Counted from the first letter of the stretch, positions 17,127 to 25,943 are shown. The stretch: DNA of 64,000 nucleotides from Halalkalibacter oceani (GCF_040544555.1 NZ_JBEPKD010000014.1:1-64000), one strand, 5' to 3'. Translations and numbers: made by a program. Notes: generated from the sequence alone by a model not told the origin.

Positions 17127-17564
17127 ATGCGCTTAACAAATTATACTGACTACTCCTTACGCACTTTAATTTATTTGGCCGTACGCAAACAGGAAAAGCT
17201 GGCGACGATTAAAGAAATTGCCGACAGTTACCACATATCGAAAAATCATCTGATGAAGGTCGTATATGAGCTTGGAAAAGCCGGATACCTCGAAAACATT
17301 CGCGGGCGCAACGGCGGACTTCGTTTAGGAAAAAGCCCGGAAGAGATTAACATCGGTCAGGTTGTCCGGCTGATGGAAGAGGATTTTCATACGGTTGAAT
17401 GCTTTGATCCGAGTAAAAATCTATGCGTCATTTCACCGTCCTGCCGTTTAAAGGGGGTTCTTGGCGAAGCGATGCAGGCCTATCTTCAAGTGCTCCATAA
17501 ATACACGTTAGCCGACGTCCTCGTAAATGAAGAGGAGCTATTTCAGTTACTGCGTTTTGAATAG
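17127..17564 (+). CDS. nsrR: Rrf2 family nitric-oxide-sensing repressor NsrR
   Basis: A 145-residue Rrf2 protein: winged helix (about 1-75, with TIKEIADSYHISKNHLMKVV), wing RGRNGGLRL, and three cysteines at 92, 100 and 106, the same positions as the Fe-S ligands of B. subtilis NsrR. The Fe-S cluster reacts with NO and releases hmp from repression. AGAAAGGA precedes the ATG. Adjacent and divergent to hmp. Identification is firm. Confidence 0.95.
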   Translation: MRLTNYTDYSLRTLIYLAVRKQEKLATIKEIADSYHISKNHLMKVVYELGKAGYLENIRGRNGGLRLGKSPEEINIGQVVRLMEEDFHTVECFDPSKNLCVISPSCRLKGVLGEAMQAYLQVLHKYTLADVLVNEEELFQLLRFE

Positions 17565-17572
17565 ACGAAAAC

Positions 17573-17617
17573 AGGCAGCTGCCCCAAAAAGCCAATACTT
17601 TTTGGGGCAGCTGCCTT
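17573..17617. terminator. Bidirectional terminator between nsrR and the KGG gene
   Basis: 19-bp perfect stem (17573-17591/17598-17616, arm begins AGGCAGCTGCCCC) with loop CCAATA, between the convergent ends of nsrR and the KGG-protein gene. Confidence 0.9.
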
Positions 17618-17672
17618 ACTCTGGACTGACAGCGGTTCCTTTTATGTTCAAACGATGCACAAACGTTCCTCT

Positions 17673-18032
17673 TTAATTGTTGTTGTTTCTGCTGTTGTTG
17701 TTGTTATTCCGGTTGTTGTTGTTGCCGTTGTTATTGTTATTGTTGTTATTGTTGTTGCTGTTGGAAGGCTGGTTATTTGAGGAGGAATTTCTTCCGCCCT
17801 TTTGACCGATCTCCTGAAAATGCTCTCTATCATGCTGACGGGCATTTTCTTCTCCACCCTTTTTTCCAATCTCTTGATAAAAGGAACGATCATGATTTTG
17901 GCTTGTCTGTTCGCCGCCTTTTCTGCCAATTTCCTCGAAGTGCTCTCGGTCATGCTGGCGAGCATTCGCTTCTCCACCTTTACGTCCTGCTTCCTCACGT
18001 GTCATGTTGCTAGTAGAATTGTTTGTAGCCAT
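17673..18032 (-). CDS. GsiB-like KGG-repeat stress protein with Asn-rich tail
   Basis: A 119-residue hydrophilic protein with four stress-induced KGG repeats (REEAGRKGGE, EIGRKGGE, EIGKKGGE, EIGQKGG; about residues 10-75), like the general stress protein GsiB of B. subtilis and plant LEA-type proteins. From about residue 78 to the end it is almost pure Asn with a few Ser, Gly and Arg. The tract is coded by AAC/AAT triplets, a microsatellite that can change length without frameshift. The ATG at 18032 is set by AAGGAGG and by similarity to the GsiB start. I found no convincing sigma-B promoter. Confidence 0.85.
   Translation of the reverse strand: MATNNSTSNMTREEAGRKGGEANARQHDREHFEEIGRKGGEQTSQNHDRSFYQEIGKKGGEENARQHDREHFQEIGQKGGRNSSSNNQPSNSNNNNNNNNNNGNNNNRNNNNNSRNNNN
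17680..17770 (-). repeat. Asn-codon trinucleotide tract
   Basis: A run of GTT/ATT triplets on the plus strand (AAC/AAT on the minus strand) inside the KGG gene. Period is three, so slippage would only alter the length of the Asn tail. Confidence 0.85.
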
Positions 18033-18369
18033 TTCCATCATCCTCCTTGAAAAAGTTTATTGGGTGTTACATAACTCTGTGTACCAACATTACCGAAGCA
18101 CAAAACCCTAAATTTATGATTAAATTGATAATTAGTCCATTTTATCTAGTATTTGTTAATAATTATCTATTTCTTATGATATAGGTTTCCGTCTTCCTCC
18201 CTATTCAAACAAAACAATCGTAAAAGGAGGCACATTAGTTTCCTTTCTTCCAAATTATTAGTAAAATAACTACGTGAAGCTTTGCTGATAACCGTATCTT
18301 TTTAGAAGAAAGCTGCACAAATGCATTACATATTAGTAACTGCATCTGAAAACTAAAGGAGGAACAAAG
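18033..18369. promoter_or_regulatory. Divergent intergenic region, KGG gene / namA
   Basis: 337 bp with no convincing gene. Close to namA, 18321-18345 holds an imperfect dyad ATGCATTAC...GTAACTGCAT (one-base offset) just before the ribosome site AAAGGAGG, a candidate repressor operator. An isolated AAAAGGAGG at about 18222-18230 has no start codon at proper spacing. Confidence 0.4.
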
Positions 18370-19407
18370 ATGACACACTTATTTTCCCCGTTTTCCTATA
18401 AGGGACTTACATTAAAGAACCGTATCGTCATGGCCCCGATGTGCCAATACTCGGTCGAAGCGAAGGATGGCAAGCCGAATGACTGGCATTTTACCCATTA
18501 CACGTCACGGGCAGTCGGCGGAGCTGGACTGATTATCATCGAGATGACCGATGTCGAGCCGGATGGCCGCATTACTGATTATGATTTAGGGATCTGGTCC
18601 GATGAACATGTTCCGGCATATGCAAGGATTGTCGAAGCGTGTCATAAACATGGCGCAAAAATGGGTATTCAAATCGCCCATGCCGGCCGCAAAGCAGAAG
18701 ACGCCAAGCTTCCGGTTTCTTCCTCAGCGATTGCCTATGATTCAACCTTCAAGGTGCCAAAAGCGTTAACAAAGGATGACATTAACGCCCTTGTGGAAAA
18801 ATTCCGCCAAGCTGCCAGAAGAGCCGTTCAGGCTGGATTTGATACGATTGAGCTGCACGGCGCACACGGCTATTTGATTCATCAGTTTCATTCTCCGCTT
18901 ATTAACAAACGTGATGATGAATACGGAGAGAACCTGGCAAAATTCGGCGTCGAAGTCATTCAGGCGGTAAAAAGTGAGCTGCCGGCGGAAATGCCGCTGC
19001 TCATGCGCGTTTCAGCGACTGAATTTGCAGCTGGTGGATATGATGTCAATCACATGATCGACATTTGTAAGCAATATGAAGCAGCCGGTGTCGATATTTT
19101 TCATATTAGTGCTGGCGGTGAAGCTCCGCTCGAAGTCGCCGGAATGGGCCCGCACGGCAAACCAGGTACGCACTCCGGCTACCAAGTACCGTACGCGCAG
19201 GCGTTTAAGCAGCAATTTGACCTGCCAATCATCAGTGTCGGGAAGCTGGACAGCCCGGAGCTGGCCAATGCCGTCATCGGAAACAATGATGCCGATTTAG
19301 TGGCGATTGGCCGCGGACTGCTGCGCGATCCTTATTGGCCGATTCATGCAGCCCGCACGCTCGACCATAAAACCGACATTCCGAAACAGTATTCACGAGC
19401 ATTGTAG
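18370..19407 (+). CDS. namA: Old yellow enzyme family NADPH dehydrogenase
   Basis: A 345-residue FMN ene-reductase of the YqjM (NamA) subgroup that reduces activated C=C bonds and nitro compounds. The redox-tuning cysteine is in MAPMCQYS (about C25). The substrate-binding histidine pair is in ELHGAHGYLIHQF. The C-terminal FMN-phosphate site is AIGRGLLRDP. AAAGGAGGAACAAAG precedes the ATG. It is followed 20 bp later by a drug/metabolite transporter gene, suggesting a detoxification unit. Confidence 0.92.
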   Translation: MTHLFSPFSYKGLTLKNRIVMAPMCQYSVEAKDGKPNDWHFTHYTSRAVGGAGLIIIEMTDVEPDGRITDYDLGIWSDEHVPAYARIVEACHKHGAKMGIQIAHAGRKAEDAKLPVSSSAIAYDSTFKVPKALTKDDINALVEKFRQAARRAVQAGFDTIELHGAHGYLIHQFHSPLINKRDDEYGENLAKFGVEVIQAVKSELPAEMPLLMRVSATEFAAGGYDVNHMIDICKQYEAAGVDIFHISAGGEAPLEVAGMGPHGKPGTHSGYQVPYAQAFKQQFDLPIISVGKLDSPELANAVIGNNDADLVAIGRGLLRDPYWPIHAARTLDHKTDIPKQYSRAL

Positions 19408-19427
19408 ATTTCATGTAACTGGGGGAG

Positions 19428-20336
19428 ATGCTTATCATCTGGTTAACGATTTTACTTTGTTTAATTTGGGGATTTAATTGGGTCGTTATGAAAACGGCCC
19501 TTGATTATTTTCCTCCTGTCCTTTTTTCGGCCATTCGTTTCTGTTTAGGAGCCGCTGTTCTTTTAGCTGTTTGCTACTATAAACGGATTCCCTTACCTAA
19601 AAAAGGGGACTGGAAATGGTATGCACTTTGCGGCTTGCTGCAAACCGCGTATGTCTTTACGATCAATCAGCAGGCTTTACAGTATATCGATGCTGGGATC
19701 ACTAGTTTATTGTCATTTACGATGCCGTTTTGGTTCGCCTTCCTCGCTCACTTTTTTCTTGGTGAGCGCTTGACTGCGATCAAAATCACAGCACTCTTTT
19801 TAGGCATTATCGGCCTTTTTTTCGTCCTGGAAATTAATCCTCTTCAATTTGAATGGAGCGGATTCGCATTTATTACGCAGCTTCTCGTACTTTCGGGATC
19901 AGTCGCTTGGGCGATTTCCAATATTATCGTGAAAAAGATTCTTCAGCACCATAATAAGATTCAATTTACAACTTACCAGATGGCGATTGGCGCTGCTGGT
20001 CTGTTAGGCTACTCACTTCTCTTTGAAAGAGGTGAATCGATCCAATGGGGCACCCCCGCTGTTTTATCTTTGCTATTTGCCGGAGTAGTCGCCTCTGCCT
20101 TTGCGTTCGTCCTTTGGTTTTATTTACTGGAAAAGGGCGAGGGCGGCAAGGCTTCCCTGTCGCTCCTGCTCGTACCGATGATCGGCGTCCTCTGCGGATG
20201 GCTTCTGCTCGGGGAGTCCATTCATCTGATCTCAATCGTCGGTATGGTGCTGATCCTCATTGGAATTGGCCTCGTTAATATAAACGAGACTCAGCGGCTC
20301 CGTTCCCCATTTAAACTGAAAAAGAAAGCGATGTAA
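19428..20336 (+). CDS. EamA/DMT family transporter
   Basis: A 302-residue, ten-helix membrane protein with two EamA repeats (about 5-135 and 150-285). WGFNWVVMKTALDYFPPVLFS is the usual first-repeat start. DMT carriers export amino acids, metabolites or drugs; substrate unknown. GGGGGAG directly abuts the ATG at 19428, an unusually short spacing, but no better in-frame start is visible. It probably shares a transcript with namA and is followed by the compound repeat region. Confidence 0.85.
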   Translation: MLIIWLTILLCLIWGFNWVVMKTALDYFPPVLFSAIRFCLGAAVLLAVCYYKRIPLPKKGDWKWYALCGLLQTAYVFTINQQALQYIDAGITSLLSFTMPFWFAFLAHFFLGERLTAIKITALFLGIIGLFFVLEINPLQFEWSGFAFITQLLVLSGSVAWAISNIIVKKILQHHNKIQFTTYQMAIGAAGLLGYSLLFERGESIQWGTPAVLSLLFAGVVASAFAFVLWFYLLEKGEGGKASLSLLLVPMIGVLCGWLLLGESIHLISIVGMVLILIGIGLVNINETQRLRSPFKLKKKAM

Positions 20337-20349
20337 GACAGTGTAACCA

Positions 20350-20702
20350 AAAGAGGTTGGGCAAAAGGTTGTTTTTTTACCTTTTTCCCAACCTCTTTAA
20401 GCAATGAGCGGCACCGCCACGATCTTTTAAAGCCCGTTGTGAGGAAGCTGCTGAAAAAGTACGATTTCCACTTTTCCAGCAGCTTTTTAGTAATGAGCGT
20501 AGCCGTTGCCTGATTTTGAAAGCCTTGCTACGAGTGGGTTTCTCGTAGCAAGGCGCGCAACGCGCGGAGCCATTACACTTCTTCGAGTTACGGAAAAAGA
20601 GGTTTTTCAGTGGCCTCGTTGTGAGTGGGTTTCTCACAACGGGCTTGTGGCGTGTTAAGCCATTGCCAGTAGGTCCAAAGCTAGTTTTGTCTCAAGCTCA
20701 TT
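20350..20702 (-). repeat. Dispersed hairpin element, copy C1, interrupted
   Basis: Orientation opposite to A and B. The hairpin module (20350-20398) is followed by AAGCAATG (20399-20406), CGCCAC, and the left inner arm AAGCCCGTTGTGAG (20430-20443). The right half resumes with loop TGGGTTT (20626-20632), CTCACAACGGGCTT (20633-20646), GTGGCG and CATTGC (20661-20666). The tail AGCTAGTTTTGTCTCAAGCTC ends near 20702 and recurs in copies D and F. A second element is inserted between the two inner arms. Confidence 0.82.
20444..20617 (-). mobile_element. Dispersed hairpin element, copy C2, nested insertion
   Basis: A 174-bp insertion in the inner stem of C1, flanked by an 8-bp direct repeat GTTGTGAG (20436-20443 and 20618-20625) that reads as a target-site duplication. 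Its ends are imperfect inverted repeats: GAAGCTGCTGAAAAA and, reversed, GAGGCCACTGAAAAA. Inside are a hairpin (20445-20460/20470-20486) and the family layout with wholly different stems: GTAATG/CATTAC, CGTTGC/GCAACG, and a perfect 13-bp stem (20522-20534/20542-20554) closing the same loop TGGGTTT. No transposase is coded. Confidence 0.8.
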
Positions 20703-20734
20703 TCTTCAGAGAGCTTTCACCAGACAATCACCGT

Positions 20735-22861
20735 TTATTGGCGCGATTGTTCCTGCTCCTCTGTTTCTTCTGCTTCAGCTTCCACCTCAATGTCTTCTTC
20801 CTCAGGCTGCACTTCAGCTTCATCCGTGAGGTCTTCGGCTTCTGTGAATTCTTCGACTACTTCTTCATAGTCGCTGTATGCCTCGGCTGCATTATTATCC
20901 TCTAGCTGAAATTTGTTTACCTCTGCTAATAGCGTTTGCGAGAGCTGCAGAAGTTCCGTTGCCGAAATATTCACTTCTTCGATCGCCTTAATTTGATTTT
21001 CACTTGAAGCCATCACTTCTTCACTTGATGCGGCAGACTCTTCTGAAACTGCGCTAATATCCTGCATCGCCGCTACTAAATTACGTGACGACTCGGTTGC
21101 GGTCGTAAGAGCATGTCTAATCTTTTCCGTACTTTCTTCAATTCCCGTCACATGCTCAACAATATCATGGAACGAGGTTAACGTCTGATCGACTGTTGCT
21201 TGTTGACGTTGATTGTAAATTTCTAACTTCTGCGCTTCCGAAGTTGAGGCGACAATTTTTTCATTAATGGTCTTAATGACTTTCTGGATATTGTTTGTTT
21301 CTCCCTTTGTTTTCTCCGCAAGCTTGCTTACTTCATTCGCGACGACAGCGAAGCCTTTTCCTGCTTCTCCTGCCCGCGCTGCTTCGATTGCAGCATTGAG
21401 AGCAAGCAACCCTGTACTCTCAGAAATCTCCTCGATCGTCACAAGAATTTTAGCAATTTGCTGAGATTGATTCGCTACGTCTTCAACACTGTTGATTACC
21501 GTTTGAGCCAATGCCGTATACTCTCTTGACGTCTGATCAAGCTCATTGACGACTTCGATTCCAGCCTGTCCCCGCTCACTCGTTGTGTGAGCCTGAACGG
21601 CAATATCCTCAGCATGCTCGTTAATCGTATTAATTTGCGTCGTCATACCTTCAATCAAACGCGAGCCTTGCTCAATATCGCTCGACTGCTGTTGCGCTCC
21701 TGTCGCTACCTGTTCAATCGCCTTACTGACTTCATAGCTTTGCGCCGTTGTCTGTTCAGAGACAGCAGATAAAGACTCAGAGGAGGCTGACAGTTGATTG
21801 GCCGCATTCTTGACTTCGATCATTGATTTTTGCACTTGTGCCGCCATGTCATTAAAGGTGCGGGCCACTTTGCCAAGTTCATCTTTCCCGCTGTCTTCCA
21901 CCCGGTAAGCGAGGTTCCCCTCCCCAATAATCTCAGCTCCGCTTTGTAACTGCTGAACCGATTTAGAAATTGAGCGCAGGACGAACATCCCGATTCCGAC
22001 AAGAAGAATAAGAATAACGGCACTGACGGCTGCCATAATAATTATCAGCATGTTCATTAAGTTTTCTTTTTCCCCGACAATTCGCTCATAGCTTTCCGTC
22101 AGCACATTATTAATGTTGCCGACTTCGACATCCATTGTACCGATAATCGATTGGAACACCTGTGAGGAAGAAAGCTGGGAAATAATCAGCTGCTGAATCG
22201 AATTAAATATACCCGTATAGGAATTTAACGCATTAATCATTTCCTCCTGCTGCTCTCCCGAATAACCGCCGCTTGTAATTTGCGCTGCAATTTGTTCCCG
22301 GACTTGCGAAAATTCACTGACCGGAATCTGATCAGCAATAAAGTCCTTTTCAATCATCCGCAATTCCTGGAACAGCTGTAAAGCTACCGTGTCATTTTGT
22401 TCTCTCAGCATTGTGTCAAATTGCTCTGCCGCCTCGTTCAGTTCACCGCGCTTACCGCTGTCAGGACCGTACCCGACTTCCTGCTGGTTTTGAACGAGCT
22501 CCTGAAAGCGCGTGGAATACATCGTTGAATATTGGTTCAATATTCTACTGCTTTCACTGATCGCCTCGTTGCTCATCATACTGGCAAGCTCGTCCACCGA
22601 AGCTTGCAGCTGATTGATTTCCGATTCCACTTCGGCAACATTTTCTTCATCGAAGGTTTGCAAAAATTCTGATTCATTGACCCGGGCCTGATTAGCATGC
22701 AACATGACTCTCTGACCTAAGTTTACAGCATCGACAATCTGTTCCATTTCCTCATCCATGACTAGCAGTTCATTATAAGCATAATAAACAGCCCCAAGTA
22801 ATAATACAAATCCAATTACTGCAGTTAAAATAATTCCAACAAGCTTCTTACGAATACTCAT
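20735..22861 (-). CDS. Methyl-accepting chemotaxis protein
   Basis: A 708-residue chemoreceptor: membrane helix about 9-30, an extracytoplasmic helical sensor of about 240 residues, a second membrane helix (about 280-302), a HAMP domain, and the long signalling coiled coil with hairpin tip GLLALNAAIEAARAGEAGKG. The tip continues FAVVANEVSKLAEKT, with Ser where Arg is usual. The last 40 residues are almost all Glu, Ala and Asp, an unusual acidic tail. The ATG at 22861 follows AAGGAGGGCAGT; upstream in-frame codons are rejected. Ligand unknown; no che genes are nearby. Confidence 0.92.
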   Translation of the reverse strand: MSIRKKLVGIILTAVIGFVLLLGAVYYAYNELLVMDEEMEQIVDAVNLGQRVMLHANQARVNESEFLQTFDEENVAEVESEINQLQASVDELASMMSNEAISESSRILNQYSTMYSTRFQELVQNQQEVGYGPDSGKRGELNEAAEQFDTMLREQNDTVALQLFQELRMIEKDFIADQIPVSEFSQVREQIAAQITSGGYSGEQQEEMINALNSYTGIFNSIQQLIISQLSSSQVFQSIIGTMDVEVGNINNVLTESYERIVGEKENLMNMLIIIMAAVSAVILILLVGIGMFVLRSISKSVQQLQSGAEIIGEGNLAYRVEDSGKDELGKVARTFNDMAAQVQKSMIEVKNAANQLSASSESLSAVSEQTTAQSYEVSKAIEQVATGAQQQSSDIEQGSRLIEGMTTQINTINEHAEDIAVQAHTTSERGQAGIEVVNELDQTSREYTALAQTVINSVEDVANQSQQIAKILVTIEEISESTGLLALNAAIEAARAGEAGKGFAVVANEVSKLAEKTKGETNNIQKVIKTINEKIVASTSEAQKLEIYNQRQQATVDQTLTSFHDIVEHVTGIEESTEKIRHALTTATESSRNLVAAMQDISAVSEESAASSEEVMASSENQIKAIEEVNISATELLQLSQTLLAEVNKFQLEDNNAAEAYSDYEEVVEEFTEAEDLTDEAEVQPEEEDIEVEAEAEETEEQEQSRQ

Positions 22862-23065
22862 ACTGCCCTCCTTAGTCCTTCTCACACTAAAATGTATACT
22901 TTCCTAAAAAAACATCAGGCCAATTATGTATAACACTCCTTCATTTGGAATGGTACTATTATACCTTACCATACTGAAAATGGTTCTATAAAGAAATTTT
23001 TTCAAATTCACTTATTTTTCGTCAGTAATCTACAAGGTCTTTCCTCACAAAAAAGGAAGAGGCTG
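22862..23065. promoter_or_regulatory. Upstream region of the chemoreceptor gene
   Basis: AT-rich. A TATAAT hexamer on the minus strand near 22965 could be a sigma-A -10. I see no good sigma-D (TAAA...GCCGATAA) motility promoter. Confidence 0.3.
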
Positions 23066-23158
23066 GAGCAAAAGGTTGTTTTTTACCTTTTGGCCCCAGC
23101 CCTCTAAGCAGTGACGTAGCCGCCACGCTCTCTTAAAGCTCTTTTGTCTCAAGCTCTT
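23066..23158 (-). repeat. Dispersed hairpin element, copy D, internally deleted
   Basis: Hairpin GGCTGGAGCAAAAGGT/ACCTTTTGGCCCCAGCC, then AAGCAGTG and CCGCCACG as in copy C1, then a jump from AAAGCTC to the terminal TTTTGTCTCAAGCTC. The inner stem and right arm are missing, so this looks like an internal deletion derivative with both ends kept. It lies 20 bp beyond the fruA stop codon. Confidence 0.65.
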
Positions 23159-23178
23159 CCTCTTGTAAAGAAAAGCTT

Positions 23179-25020
23179 TCAGCTTACTTTTTTCTTCCAG
23201 AAGCCGAGAATCAGCGCCGTGATCACAGCTCCTGCAATAATCGCCACGGCATAGAGGAACCAATTTCCGTACACAAGACCGATGACAAACGCCCCGCCAT
23301 GCGGCGCAGGCAATCCAATGCCGAAAAATGCCGTTAACCCGCCGGCTACCGCCGCCCCAATAATTGCTGCCGGCAGCACCCGTCCAGGATCTGCTGCGGC
23401 AAACGGAATCGCGCCTTCGGTAATAAAGGACGCTCCAAGCAGGTAGTTCGTTTTTCCTGCTTCACGCTCTTGCTCGGTAAACTTGCTTTTAAAGAAGCTC
23501 GTCGCTAACGCAATCCCGATCGGGGGCACCATTCCTCCCGCCATAACCGCGGCATGCGGCCCAAAGTTGCCAGCGTCAATCATCGCAATACCAAAGGTAA
23601 ATGCCGCCTTGTTGATCGGACCTCCCATATCAATGGCCATCATACTCGCCAAGATGACGCCGAGGAAAACGATGTTGGTCGTCCCCATACTTCCAAGCCA
23701 GCTTTCGAGCGCAGAGTTAAACGCACTGAGCGGACTAACGAGCAGCAGCATCGCCATCCCGGTTAGAAAGATATTTAACACCGGATAGAACAGAATCGTC
23801 CGGATGCCGCTGAGCGCGTCAGGCAGCCCTGCCAGCATGCTTTTGATCATCAATGCGATATAGCCGCCCAGAAAGCCAGCAATCAGCCCTCCAAGAAAAC
23901 CGGCATCTCCATTGACCGCGATTAAACCGCCGACCATCCCGGCTGCAAAGCCAGGCCGGTCAGCAATACTCATTGCAATAAAGGCGGCAAGCACCGGGAT
24001 CATTAAAGCAAAAGCCGTGCCACCGCCGATCGCATCAAGCATTGCCGCTAACGGATGATCTAAGTCAATATCGATCATAAAGGAGATCGCGATTAAAATT
24101 CCACCGCCGACAACGAACGGAAGCATATTGGAAACCCCATTCATCAAATGCTTGTAAAAGCCTCCGCCTCTTGTTCCTTCTTCCTTTTTTTCCTCTTGCT
24201 TCGAGCCTTGATACATAGGTGCGTTTCCTGCTAAAGCCTGCTCCAGCAATTCCTTCGGCCGCTTGATCCCATCAGCCACGGGAACCTGGATCAGCCGCTT
24301 TCCGGCAAAGCGCTCCAGCTCGATTTTTGTATCGGCTGCGACGATGATCGCCTCCGCCTGCTCGATTTCTTTAGCAGTTAAGCGATTCTTCACCCCGCTC
24401 GAACCATTGGTTTCCACCTTACATGAAATATTCTGCTCGTTTGCTGCCGCCTTCAAGGCATCCGCTGCCATATACGTGTGGGCAATTCCGGTTGGGCAGC
24501 CGGTGACAGCGAGTATCCGGTAGCCTTGCTGACCGGCTTCCTCGTTTTGCTCTTCCTCAACAGCCTCCTGCTCTTTCTTGTCAATCGCCCTGATGACATC
24601 ATCCTCACTTTCGGCCTGAAGCAATGCCGCGCGAAAGCTTTCATCCATTAAAAAAGTCGACAAGCGCGAAAGTGTCGCCAAATGCTGCTCGTTTGCCCCG
24701 GCAGAAGCGGCGATCATAAACAGCAAATGAGTCGGCTGTCCATCAAGTGCCTCGTAATCAAGCCCGGCAGTTGAACGGCCAAACGCGATCGCCGGAGTGC
24801 GGACGGCTTCGCTCTTGGCGTGTGGAATCGCGATGCCATCGCCAAGCCCGGTTGTACTTTCGTTTTCCCTTTTCCAAATCGCCTCTTTGTAGCCCGCAGC
24901 ATCTGCAAGACGGCCGGCTGAATCAAGCTTGGCAACAAGCTCATCAATCGCAGCTGCCTTATCCCCGGCTTTCATATCAATGATCATCGTATCTCTTTGT
25001 AACAGATCAGAAATTTTCAC
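23179..25020 (-). CDS. fruA: PTS fructose-specific EIIABC
   Basis: A 613-residue permease that imports fructose as fructose-1-phosphate. EIIA (1-150) has the phospho-histidine in GIAIPHAKS (H67). EIIB (about 165-265) has the phospho-cysteine in AVTGCPTGIAHT (C175). EIIC (about 290-613) is membrane-bound, with SNMLPFVVGGGILIA. GTG at 25020 follows AGGGTGAG and gives the expected N-terminus; the in-frame ATG at 25038 would overlap fruK. Third gene of fruR-fruK-fruA. Confidence 0.95.
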   Translation of the reverse strand: MKISDLLQRDTMIIDMKAGDKAAAIDELVAKLDSAGRLADAAGYKEAIWKRENESTTGLGDGIAIPHAKSEAVRTPAIAFGRSTAGLDYEALDGQPTHLLFMIAASAGANEQHLATLSRLSTFLMDESFRAALLQAESEDDVIRAIDKKEQEAVEEEQNEEAGQQGYRILAVTGCPTGIAHTYMAADALKAAANEQNISCKVETNGSSGVKNRLTAKEIEQAEAIIVAADTKIELERFAGKRLIQVPVADGIKRPKELLEQALAGNAPMYQGSKQEEKKEEGTRGGGFYKHLMNGVSNMLPFVVGGGILIAISFMIDIDLDHPLAAMLDAIGGGTAFALMIPVLAAFIAMSIADRPGFAAGMVGGLIAVNGDAGFLGGLIAGFLGGYIALMIKSMLAGLPDALSGIRTILFYPVLNIFLTGMAMLLLVSPLSAFNSALESWLGSMGTTNIVFLGVILASMMAIDMGGPINKAAFTFGIAMIDAGNFGPHAAVMAGGMVPPIGIALATSFFKSKFTEQEREAGKTNYLLGASFITEGAIPFAAADPGRVLPAAIIGAAVAGGLTAFFGIGLPAPHGGAFVIGLVYGNWFLYAVAIIAGAVITALILGFWKKKVS

Positions 25021-25025
25021 TTTAC

Positions 25026-25943
25026 TCACCCTTCCCATATACTGGCATCAATCGTCCGTGCTAATCGTTCAACTTCCTCCAGCCGGCAAAATGTTGAGGA
25101 AAACGCCGTGGCACTGCCGGCCGCGACCGCAAAGCAAAAGGCTTCCTTCAGGGAACGCCCCTCTTTTTGCGCTGCTAAAAAACCCGCCACTACCGAGTCT
25201 CCTGCTCCGACCGAATTTTTCACTGTGCCCTTCGGCGGAGAAGCGGCAAAAATCTGCCCGTCGGCGCCAAGAAGCGCCCCTTTCCCGGCAAAGGAGACAA
25301 GCACATAGTGAATCCCCCGTTCATGAAGCTGCCTGATATAGGGAAGCGCCTGCTCAGGAGCTGAAATCACCGTATCGAAAAGCTCGCCTAGTTCATGATG
25401 ATTCGGTTTAATAAATGTCGGTTTCGCCTCCAGCACCTGTCTCAGCGGCTCTCCACTCGTATCTACAAACACTTCTGCTCCCTTAGCTTGAGCTTCGGCA
25501 GTCATCGTTTTATATATTTCAAGCGGAAGTGATTCTGGGACACTGCCCGCTAAGACGAGCGCGTCACCTGGCGAGAGAGCGGCCAGCTGCTCATACAGCC
25601 GGCTGAGAGCCTGCTCGCTGATGACTGGCGAGACGCCGTTAATTTCGGTTTCCTCGCGCCCTTTTATTTTGATATTAATCCGCGTATCTCCCTCGACCGT
25701 TGTGAAGTTCGTCCCGATGTCTTCCTGTTCGACCACGTTTTTCACATACTCCCCTGTGAAGCCGCCGATAAAGCCTAATGCTTCGCTGTGATGACCGAGC
25801 CGCTTTAACACGCGCGACACATTGATCCCTTTACCGCCCGGCTCCTTTCGGTCAGCCGCGGAACGGTTCACCAGCCCGATCTTGACCTCATCGACCCGGA
25901 CAAAATAATCCAGTGCCGGATTTAATGTCACCGTATAAATCAT
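25026..25943 (-). CDS. fruK: 1-phosphofructokinase
   Basis: A 305-residue PfkB-family kinase that turns fructose-1-phosphate into fructose-1,6-bisphosphate. It begins MIYTVTLNPALDYFVRVDE, has GGKGINVSRVLKRLG (about 38-52), and the C-terminal catalytic motif SVGAGDSVVAGF with the base Asp. Its ATG overlaps the fruR stop codon by four bases (ATGA), so translation is coupled. fruA follows within 5 bp of its stop. Confidence 0.95.
   Translation of the reverse strand: MIYTVTLNPALDYFVRVDEVKIGLVNRSAADRKEPGGKGINVSRVLKRLGHHSEALGFIGGFTGEYVKNVVEQEDIGTNFTTVEGDTRINIKIKGREETEINGVSPVISEQALSRLYEQLAALSPGDALVLAGSVPESLPLEIYKTMTAEAQAKGAEVFVDTSGEPLRQVLEAKPTFIKPNHHELGELFDTVISAPEQALPYIRQLHERGIHYVLVSFAGKGALLGADGQIFAASPPKGTVKNSVGAGDSVVAGFLAAQKEGRSLKEAFCFAVAAGSATAFSSTFCRLEEVERLARTIDASIWEG

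Noticed and set aside
17680..17770. Possible CRISPR-like or satellite array
   Set aside because: Period is three and it encodes an Asn tract in frame; no spacers.
17648..17998. 116-codon Thr/Arg-rich frame overlapping the KGG gene
   Set aside because: Shadow of the Asn-codon tract in another frame; the KGG frame has the ribosome site and family motifs.
18050..18120. Sigma-B promoter for the KGG gene
   Set aside because: The best match has a poor -10 (GGTAAT) and a poor -35; not convincing despite the gene's family.
20350..20702. CRISPR array or riboswitch
   Set aside because: Repeats are inverted, not direct, units vary in stem sequence, and the locus lies behind rather than before a gene.
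22862..23040. Sigma-D promoter for the chemoreceptor
   Set aside because: No TAAA-N15-GCCGATAA-like pair found on the minus strand.
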